Of a DNA stretch of 64,000 nt, positions 57,671-64,000 are shown one piece after another (the stretch's first letter is position 1; each line of letters begins with the position of its first letter). The DNA lies in NCBI GenBank assembly GCA_024509875.1, contig JAMPIV010004253.1, positions 1-64,000 of the forward strand. Direction: 5' to 3'. The notes beneath the pieces are model-generated. The model was not told where the DNA came from and made no database searches. It worked only from the letters and a program-made list of their open reading frames with translations. Origin of the DNA: Oreohelix idahoensis. Lineage: Eukaryota > Mollusca > Gastropoda > Stylommatophora > Oreohelicidae. The translations under genes and the position numbers were made by a program.

Positions 57671-57756
57671 CGTGGAACAAATGTATACGAGTCCCAGTTG
57701 ACTCTAGAATAAGTGTTAAGCCACAGGAATATGTGCGAGAAGCACCGTATATTCAA
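56080..57756 (-). CDS. RTE-like LINE reverse transcriptase, open but lacking the endonuclease
   Basis: The frame is open for 558 codons, but about the first 30 residues (57756-57671) come from flanking DNA; LINE protein begins near 57658. It contains the full RT: LKNFKAAGVDEISGEM, NNWRGISLLSVPGKLL, REEQAGFRPKRSCIDQIF, VDFQKAFDSLH, GVKQGCIMSPLLFG and catalytic DFADDVAFL, then thumb (LTYGCESWK) and a terminal GKRKKGRPKETLRR region. No stops interrupt it and the catalytic residues are intact. The missing APE domain and promoter make it non-autonomous. Confidence 0.85.
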   Translation of the reverse strand: MNIRCFSHIFLWLNTYSRVNWDSYTFVPRIILYTTVTPDFNNETSTTTLPITCDEFTLDEIKQAVKRLKNFKAAGVDEISGEMIKAVNDNNLLRILDIINEVWREEQPPQQWKDSIIVKLPKKGDLSDCNNWRGISLLSVPGKLLCCMMLERLKLHADEKIREEQAGFRPKRSCIDQIFTLRTIIEESVERQSPLIITFVDFQKAFDSLHRPSLWKILTIYGFPTKYVNIIKALYDNARCCVRTNKGNTEWFTVETGVKQGCIMSPLLFGIAIDWVMRNYTHNEQLGIKWTNGKFLGDLDFADDVAFLSSTPRQSQEAINNLCHLSVKIGLQINASKTKAMNFSNETFDIILNGEKLQKVESFNYLGSKMTQDGDTTREIHTRIALAASAFNRLSNIWKLRSLNIHTKLRLFNSNVISVLTYGCESWKITKSLENKLNTFENKCLRKLMNISWKEFKTNRQIREDSRQKYVSDYIRKRRWSYIGHVLRMQNNRIPLQALTWVPEGKRKKGRPKETLRRTIIREGRTLGLNNVQELRRVASQRTTWRALVSALCAVFGA

Positions 57757-57936
57757 ATATTATATTCAGAATTCGGAGAAGGCAATATTTGCCAGAACTA
57801 TGTGAGAATAATTCTATAAGGTTAGTATAACCATTAATCAAAGTATAAACATACGTTTAAAAGGATATATATCGATTACCGATAATACTTTTGAAGAAGT
57901 TTAAAAGAAAGAGTGCGGACAGAATTATAGTGTATA
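57671..57936. other. Spacer between LINE and gypsy element C
   Basis: Short AT-rich sequence ending in TATA (57933-57936), the target duplication of element C. Confidence 0.5.
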
Positions 57937-58602
57937 TGTGATAGGGTGGGCGAGATGATGATGATGATTATATATTGTGATGTGTGATCACTCTCCTTTT
58001 ACACTCGCACCGACCCGAACAACAATAAAACTCTTGATTCTGAGGCAGGGGCTGTATTTATTTTTACAACCCATTCAGTGACAAAGCAAACATTAAACAA
58101 ATAAACTAGCGAACATAACAACACAAAACTAAACAAAACACCCAGCATGTGCCCGATTGCTAATTACTGGTAACCTCGTCGTTTGCTCTCTCGTGTGGGC
58201 TGAATCTACAAATCGGCCTTTTGCCGATCGCTATTTCTTTATATAAACCGCGGTCGAATCACTCAATTCACCACGCGCCACGCGTATCAATCTGACCGCA
58301 TAAATAACACTCGCGACATTTGCTCTTATAAGGCACTAAACCACACAAGTATGGCCCATAACTATCAATTATAACACACAACTCTACACCACAACTATAT
58401 GTAGGCTTTATTATGGCCTTTTCATCGATCTTCCTTATCTCGTCAGAATTTTTACATACTAGGCGCACTTCTAAAATATGGGCGATAAATCTGCCTAGAA
58501 ACAGGTAGGGGGCGGGCGTGCTACGCGCACTTCTAAAATATGGGCGATAAATCTGCCTAGAAACAGGTAGGGGGCGGGCGTCTCCTTTTCGGCCCCATCA
58601 CA
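57937..58602 (-). repeat. 3' LTR of element C
   Basis: On the plus strand it begins TGTGATAGGG and ends CCATCACA, so the ends are perfect inverted hexamers. Near its right end (from about 58462) a 60-bp unit containing AAATATGGGCGATAAATC is present twice in tandem. A 66-codon minus-strand frame occurs in both LTRs and is not credible as a gene. Confidence 0.9.
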
Positions 58603-58620
58603 TATCTCCCTCCTGATTTT
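58603..58620 (-). promoter_or_regulatory. Polypurine tract of element C
   Basis: On the minus strand ATCAGGAGGGAGATA directly precedes the TGTGAT start of the 3' LTR, the expected site of plus-strand priming. It fixes the orientation of the element. Confidence 0.75.
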
Positions 58621-58638
58621 GTTGTCGTCCCGACAACA

Positions 58639-59259
58639 TCACTCCCTCTGGCACTTCAGTTGTAACCTCTCAGGTCGTCTCGGGGCAGGACCCTCTATTG
58701 GCTGCAGGGCATACCAGCCTGGTTCGGGCATTAGACCATGCACGTCCTTCCCAGGATCTGTCTCATCTGGCGAAGCTGGTGCCTCAGGTAGGCCTAGTGT
58801 AGCATCTACCAGATTCGGAGAATCATCTTTGTCCTCACTTCGTCTCAGTTCGTGCGCCTCAAACCTCATCTTCAGATCTTCGTTGCCTGCTGGCCTTATC
58901 ACATAAGGACCACCGCTTGCTTCTGGAATTGACGATACAATGAATTCGTCGTTGGACCACACGTCTTGTATTTTGGCCCTGTCAGTGTAGTGCACACTTT
59001 TCCGCACTCTTTCACCCACTCGCAATGGTGTGGGGCCTGGAAGCTGATTACTTTTCTCCCTCCTGTCAGCGGCCATTTTCTGCATTCTCTCTGCAGCTTT
59101 TTGGTGGGCTATGTGCAACCTCTCTAGGTGACCTTGCAGCCACTCGTCAGTTGTCTCCGGCTCTTCATCTGGGCGCGTGCCTATCATGAAGTCTAGAGGA
59201 AGCCTCGGCTCTCTGCCGAAGAGGAGGTAGTATGGTGAGTATCCGGTCGACGACGCCAA
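58639..59259 (-). CDS. C-terminal integrase fragment of element C
   Basis: The 206-codon frame begins right at the LTR boundary with the SSTGYSPYYLLFGREPRLP motif that follows the integrase catalytic core in gypsy elements, continues through a basic DRREKSNQL region and a VGERV...IQDVWSNDEFIVSS chromatin/GPY-like domain, and ends with a Pro/Glu-rich tail. The catalytic triad and everything upstream are deleted. The ATTGGCG between LTR and coding region may be what is left of the primer site. Confidence 0.8.
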   Translation of the reverse strand: MASSTGYSPYYLLFGREPRLPLDFMIGTRPDEEPETTDEWLQGHLERLHIAHQKAAERMQKMAADRREKSNQLPGPTPLRVGERVRKSVHYTDRAKIQDVWSNDEFIVSSIPEASGGPYVIRPAGNEDLKMRFEAHELRRSEDKDDSPNLVDATLGLPEAPASPDETDPGKDVHGLMPEPGWYALQPIEGPAPRRPERLQLKCQRE

Positions 59260-59260
59260 T

Positions 59261-59926
59261 TGTGATAGGGTGGGCGAGATGATGATGATGATTATATATT
59301 GTGATGTGTGATCACTCTCCTTTCACACTCGCACCGACCCGAACAACAATAAAACTCTTGATTCTGAGGCAGGGGCTGTATTTATTTTTACAACCCATTC
59401 AGTGACAAAGCAAACATTAAACAAATAAACTAGCGAACATAACAACACAAAACTAAACAAAACACCCAGCATGTGCCCGATTGCTAATTACTGGTCACCT
59501 CGTCGTTTGCTCTCTCGTGTGGGCTGAATCTTCAAATCGGCCTTTTGCCGATCGCTATTTCTTTATATAAACCGTGGTCGAATCACTCAATTCACCGCGC
59601 GCCACGCGTATCAATCTGACCGCATAAATAACACTCGCGACATTTGCTCTTATAAGGCACTAAACCACACAAGTATGGCCCATAACTATCAATTATAACA
59701 CACAACTCTACACCACAACTATATGTAGGCTTTATTATGGCCTTTTCATCGATCTTCCTTATCTCGTCAGAATTTTTACATACTAGGCGCACTTCTAAAA
59801 TATGGGCGATAAATCTGCCTAGAAACAGGTAGGGGGCGGGCGTGCTACGCGCACTTCTAAAATATGGGCGATAAATCTGCCTAGAAACAGGTAGGGGGCG
59901 GGCGTCTCCTTTTAGGCCTCATCACA
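59261..59926 (-). repeat. 5' LTR of element C
   Basis: It is a direct repeat of 57937-58602 with about seven substitutions, the same length and the same internal 60-bp tandem pair. It would supply the promoter for minus-strand transcription. Confidence 0.9.
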
Positions 59927-59930
59927 TATA

Positions 59931-60824
59931 CATAAAATATTAATCTTATATATGTGTGTCAGAAATTGACTATGAAATAATTGACTATGAAATAATTGAC
60001 TATGAAAGAATAAGGTATAACATTGAGAAATATTTGTGACAGAGATACAGGACTAATGATAGAAGTAGTCTAAAGGAACTTTATTGGATCCAAATATTAA
60101 GTGGATACGATACTGATTGAAACGAATATACCTATAATATATGAATGAGTTGAACAGAGGAATTGTGCAAATTCATGTATAGTGTGATGTTAATAAACAT
60201 TATGAGAGTCGAAAAACTTCAACAAGAGTCACAGACATATATGTTACAAATTCAACTGCTTTACTGAATTAGTTTAAGTGTTTCCAGTTATACAGTTTGG
60301 ACGTTAGAAAATGATCTCCATGCTTCGATTACCAAAGCGATTATAAATCCATGATAAGCCAGGTTTTTAGGTTGGCAAGTCTACAAATGAAAAGTATCAC
60401 AGATCGAATAGTTAAGATCTTAAAGAAACAATTTTAGATAAAGTATTACGTAATTATATAATTATTAAGCTAAATTATGTCAGAGTTAACCAACAAAGAA
60501 GTAAGAAGATCTACACTTAACAGTCTGTAATGATGATCTAACAAGCTAGATGAAGGTGAAGTATGAACAATCAGTTACCTCCTATCATCTTAGAGAAAAA
60601 TCTTTTTATTTAATTAATCATTTATGATAAGGATTAATTGAAAAACTGTCTTCCGCACATTTAGCTATGATGCAAATTGCAAAATTAATTCTTTACTTAA
60701 AGACTAAGGAAAATTATTAACAGTTTTTTTTAAAGATCTACTAACCTCCTTTTCCCTTTTGCGAACTCCTTTAAGAACACAATACACCACAGATATGAAT
60801 TATTTATACACACTGAATTAATAG
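59931..60824. other. AT-rich spacer, nothing recognised
   Basis: Contains a triple ATTGACTATGAAAT repeat at about 59966-60006. No credible frame. Confidence 0.35.
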
Positions 60825-61014
60825 CAGGCAATGCTTTTGGGGAAAGTCTTTTAAATGTAGAATGTTACCCATACGTAAATATTTAACACCGACAGCACGA
60901 GTGATACATTAACAAACTAGATAATGATCAAACGGTTATTAGATTTATTTATTAAATATCTACACATGCAGGGTTAGTAGAGAAAATAAAAAGTGGTGAT
61001 GGTGAAAGACAATT

Positions 61015-61045
<31 letters not shown>

Positions 61046-61115
61046 AGATGAGATATAAATAATGTAGTTAGTTAACTATGAGAATGAAACAGGCAATGCT
61101 TTTGGGGAAAGTCTT
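60825..61115 (+). mobile_element. Dispersed repeat copy 2 flanked by 26-bp direct repeats
   Basis: A 26-bp sequence starting CAGGCAATGCTTTTGGGG lies at 60825-60850 and again at 61090-61115. Between them is about 239 bp, of which 60861-61089 matches 44161-44376. The right edge of the match coincides with the second direct repeat. This is how a recent insertion with a long target duplication would look. It includes a CA microsatellite (61014-61040) and no protein. Confidence 0.7.
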
Positions 61116-62160
61116 CTACGTCACACCGTTAGTAATTTCGCATTGACCACTGAAGAGCCTACCGGTACATTATATTCCTGGATCACCCATAAGTTCATAA
61201 ATCTTGCCGGTGACGTAAAACTCCGCATCTAAACCAGTCGCTAGGCCTCCATATTGTGACCTTATGCATGTACATCTTTCACGCCCTGTCAGCGACTGTC
61301 AGTGACCAAAATGGGTGGGGTTTCGATTCTGTGCTATGGGTTCGTTTGCGTAACAACCCGGTGTTTTCGGATTGGCTGGTTAATTAAAAAAAATCACCCG
61401 CCCTGTCGTGTCACAAATCCTGCTGTCCGTTGTCGCTTTCCGTATATTTCCCGTTTTATTTTTTTCTTTTAGTGCTCTGTTTTCCCGTTTGGTAACAATC
61501 ATTCAAGTGTGCGTCCCGAATCCATTATCGCCCGAGTCCACTATCGTGCCGGTTATTGTATTGCGAGGCAGTGACCGTCGTTTGTTTAAACAGCAGCTTA
61601 GCCATGAAAAGACTACCATATTGTGTCAGCCGGGCGTCTTCCAAAATAATCAATATTCCACGGTGGCATGTCTGACAATATTTACACGGGGACTTAGATA
61701 TCAAAGAAGTTGTCTATGTTCAAGCTGGTGTTACACAAGATTTCTAACGAGGAAATGTGGGGCTCCGAAAGATAAGGTGAAGGCCGAAGAGCTTCTATAA
61801 TTATAATTGAACCCTACATTTTATACTTAACTCATGTTTCTAAGACTGAATACGCATTTTAGAATGTACCTTTCTATAAAAATTTGAAGGCCGTTCATTT
61901 GCTTATGAAATAACCCATATTTGACCAAGTGGGAATTAATACTTGTTTTATTATAAAACTATTATAGAGTTATGTATGCTGGGTCATATATGGGCCGCTT
62001 TGCCTTAAGGGGTTAAAAGATTATTTGATCAACGATGAAAGAGCAACATGTGGGTGAAAATGAAACAAGAAAGATTTGAAAGATGTTGGAAAGATAGAGT
62101 GGAAAAGAAAGTGATAAAGATAGACCTACTATACGACAATAGTGAAGGCACAAGGGTGCG
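61116..62160. other. Spacer with one unassigned 130-codon frame
   Basis: A plus-strand frame at 61408-61800 starts with a hydrophobic segment (residues 5-35) and has several Cys residues, but matches no family I know. A pyrimidine tract and TTTTAG at about 61454-61471 could be a splice acceptor. Near 61975-62014 the minus strand starts TTAACCCCTTAAGGC, like one end of a piggyBac-type element; no partner end was found. I do not claim a gene. Confidence 0.2.
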
Positions 62161-62576
62161 CGATGTGACGATCCTTTTGACCAACTAGACGCGCTAGTGC
62201 TGACTAAATAGCTGACAAATTATGGATGTTTCCAGAAAACAGTGGCCATCTGGTCGCGGGGACTGCTGAGCAGTGAGCCCCACTGAGGTGGTGTAAAATG
62301 GTATTGAAAATTTCTACCCAAGGCAGCAGGTCAAAAATCAAGCGATCATGACAGCAAGGGAAAATAATACTTCCCCACCGATGATGGTACAGTGCCCACC
62401 ATGCCATGCACACCCTGCATGGAAAAAGAGGATAACTACCGGGATGAAAGAAAGTCATCACAACCCCCACTACTCATAGCTAACTTCAGCAGAGAAAAAA
62501 ACCTGAGCCAGAAATCGATAATTTGCCCGAAGTCAATAACACATATAAAAGAGCCAATCTAGATAAAGCCATCAAG

Positions 62577-63312
62577 ACACTTACAATCATCATCAGTTGC
62601 CATCTCCACAACGGAGGTTGGCTGTAATGGATCTCCAACGTCTTCTGTCTCTTGTCTTGGTGGTACACTCTGATAGACTCTTTCCCGTCCATCTCTTGAT
62701 GTTATCTTCCCACTTATAGCGCTGTCTTCCCCTTGCACGTTTACCTTCAACTCTCCCTTCTGTTATGGTCTTCTGCAAGGTGTTATGCCTTTTTATGTGG
62801 CCAAAGTATTTTAGCTGCCGAACTTTGACCTCTCTCATTAGTTCTCTTTTCATACCTAGATTTTCTAGGACCTCCTTATTTGTTTTCATCTCTTTCCATG
62901 AGATACGCCCCATTCTTCTATATATCCACATTTCAAGAGCCTCAATTCTTTCTTCCAAATGCTTATTCATCGTCCATGTTTCTGCACCATACAGAAATGC
63001 AGAATATATATAACACTTTATGATTCTCAGTTTTAATTTATGAGATAACTGTTTGGATGTCAGTATATGTTTCATGTTGTTGAATGTAGCTTTGGCCATT
63101 CCTATTCTCTTCTTGATTTCTGTTTCACATCTGCCATCTTCTGTTATTATATGACCAAGATATACGTAGCTCTTGACTTGTTCCAGGATTTTCCCATTTA
63201 CGCTTATCTTTAATGTGGGTTTATCGTCTGTTTTGCTAATTATCATAGTTTTAGTTTTCTCAATATTAATGTCGAGTCCATATTCATGACTTATACACAC
63301 ACACACTTACAA
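62577..63312 (-). mobile_element. 5'-truncated RTE-like LINE nested in the jockey-like LINE
   Basis: ACACTTACAA lies at 62577-62586 and 63303-63312, an exact 10-bp target duplication. Next to the left copy are ATC triplets, the 3' tail on the minus strand. Only the last 0.7 kb of the LINE is present. The interrupted host LINE is collinear across the site, so this is the younger insertion. Confidence 0.85.
62593..63306 (-). CDS. C-terminal part of RTE-like LINE protein (thumb and tail)
   Basis: The 237-codon frame covers the region after the RT catalytic box: LDINIEKTKTMII, VKSYVYLGHIITEDGRCE, KCYIYSAFLYGAETW and a terminal KRARGRQRYKWEDNI. The first few residues come from CA-rich flanking DNA. 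It is open to its natural stop but truncated at the 5' end before the catalytic aspartates, so it has no enzymatic activity of its own. Confidence 0.8.
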   Translation of the reverse strand: MCVCISHEYGLDINIEKTKTMIISKTDDKPTLKISVNGKILEQVKSYVYLGHIITEDGRCETEIKKRIGMAKATFNNMKHILTSKQLSHKLKLRIIKCYIYSAFLYGAETWTMNKHLEERIEALEMWIYRRMGRISWKEMKTNKEVLENLGMKRELMREVKVRQLKYFGHIKRHNTLQKTITEGRVEGKRARGRQRYKWEDNIKRWTGKSLSECTTKTRDRRRWRSITANLRCGDGN

Positions 63313-63317
63313 AACGC

Positions 63318-63710
63318 ATGCTAAAAGCATACAAGGCTGCTGACAGTATCTTTGATCAGGAATTCACACTAGCTGAACTACAATCCAGTCTCCTAAAGAT
63401 TAAACTAAAAAAAGCACCAGGGCCAGACCAGGTTCCCAACGACATGATAGTTAAACTTGGGGGAAAAGGGTCTTCTGACGACCTTGGAATTCATAAACAA
63501 GACGTGGAGAAGTAGCACTGTACCTACAGGATGGAAAACGGCTAACATTATCCCAATTCTCAAGAAAGACAAACCACCAAGCGACGTCAGTACCTACCGG
63601 CCCATCTCCCCGACATCTGCATTGGGAAAATGGCAGAACGTATGAGAAATGCACGCCTCTACTGGTGGTTAGAGAAAAAGAAAGCCCTCCATCCTAACCA
63701 AGGATGGGTG
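63318..63710 (+). pseudogene. Reverse transcriptase fingers of the jockey-like LINE
   Basis: Two frames (63318-63515 and 63457-63645) joined by a 1-bp shift in a G-run near 63465 encode LKKAPGPDQVPNDMIVKL, FINKTWRSSTVPTGWK, IIPILKKDKPPSDVSTYRPIS and LGK. The following degraded AGFR-like stretch ends near 63710. The palm and catalytic box lie beyond a break or are missing. Confidence 0.75.
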
Positions 63711-64000
63711 TGAAAAAAAATCGAAAAAAGGTAATTCGTCTTACGAGGACAAAAGACAAAGAAAATAGCCAACGTTACGACCACAAGGCCTTCGTCAGGG
63801 AAAGGAAAGAAAGTGAAGGCTAGATAGGACACATAAGAACCTAAATAAATATAAAAAATATAAAAATTAAACCTAGGTACTTCCCTGAAGGAAACTTCCC
63901 GGAAACCGATTGGCGTGCCCGGAAAAAGAAATGACTATCACCACCGGATGTATACAATACTTAATACGAAACTAAAAAACGAAACTGAACAATAAACTAC
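63711..64000 (-). other. Unclassified repeat with a hammerhead-like core
   Basis: On the minus strand, CTGACGA (63798-63792), a short stem AGGCC/GGTC and GTAAC (63778-63774) approximate the hammerhead ribozyme core CUGANGA-stem-GAAA with one changed base. Similar sequence occurs in Penelope-like retroelements. No reverse transcriptase of that class is in the window. The rest is AT-rich. Confidence 0.35.

Larger units (their letters stand above)
57937..59926 (-). mobile_element. Ty3/gypsy element C, internally deleted
   Basis: Two 666-bp LTRs (57937-58602, 59261-59926) flank 658 bp that encode only the end of integrase. TATA stands on both sides (57933-57936 and 59927-59930), a perfect 4-bp target duplication. 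The polypurine tract next to the left LTR shows the element runs on the minus strand. The LTRs differ at about seven positions (about 1%). Nearly all of gag-pol was removed before or at insertion. Confidence 0.9.
62161..63710 (+). mobile_element. Jockey-like LINE fragment, split by another LINE
   Basis: Coding sequence on the plus strand before 62577 (pre-RT linker) continues in frame after 63312 once the inserted 62587-63302 segment and one 10-bp duplication are set aside. The 5' portion (62161-62480) is degraded. Similarity fades near 63710, where an unrelated AT-rich repeat begins. Confidence 0.7.

Noticed and set aside
58268..58468. 66-codon Cys-containing frame found twice (also 59592-59792)
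   Set aside because: It lies inside both LTRs of element C, so its conservation only reflects LTR identity.
61408..61800. 130-codon frame as a host gene
   Set aside because: No recognisable domain, no homologue known to me, and no clear exon structure; left as an unassigned frame.

Overview
This window reads as intergenic DNA from an animal, most likely an invertebrate. It holds no convincing host gene. Almost everything recognisable is transposable-element DNA: Ty3/gypsy elements, APE-type LINEs (jockey-like and RTE-like), a LINE with a restriction-like endonuclease, Tc1/mariner, hAT and CACTG-ended DNA transposons, two minisatellites, TA and CA microsatellites, and AT-rich filler. I cannot assign the phylum. 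The mix fits molluscs, arthropods or other invertebrates. All family calls come from motifs read by eye; no database search was run.

Layout. 1-9418: an internally deleted Ty3/gypsy element (A) with long terminal repeats over 1.3 kb. Its left LTR carries a 2,180-bp CACTG-ended DNA transposon, for which the right LTR gives the exact empty site. 12.0-13.1 kb: a broken Tc1 transposase next to a TA microsatellite. 13.47-13.90 kb: a 425-bp unit with inverted ends and an internal TATA box. 14.5-20.3 kb: two nearly identical head-to-tail copies of a restriction-like-endonuclease LINE, one with a fully open 1,139-codon frame. A third, short copy lies at 49.3 kb. 20.8-30.7 kb: a complete but disabled Ty3/gypsy element (B) whose integrase lies upstream of reverse transcriptase, the Gmr1-type order.

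30.8-33.9 kb: a decayed jockey-like LINE. 37.5-39.9 kb: a decayed RTE-like LINE (minus strand) interrupted by a 386-bp Tc1/mariner derivative. 40.1-41.9 kb: a 35-bp minisatellite with higher-order structure. 42.3-43.2 kb: a 17-bp repeat. 45.8-53.9 kb: a LINE split by a 4.06-kb element with 76-bp inverted ends; that insert itself contains the third LINE copy and a 2.5-kb hAT transposon. 56.0-57.7 kb: a 5'-truncated RTE-like LINE with clear target-site duplications. 57.9-59.9 kb: a deleted gypsy element (C) with paired 666-bp LTRs and TATA duplications. 60.8-61.1 kb: a repeat flanked by 26-bp direct repeats. 62.2-63.7 kb: a LINE fragment nested in a jockey-like LINE, then a short stretch with a hammerhead-like core.

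The features do not form a pathway. They record successive, nested transposition events whose order can often be read from junctions. Most coding frames carry stops or frameshifts. The endonuclease LINE at 14.5-18.5 kb is the main exception and could encode a working protein.
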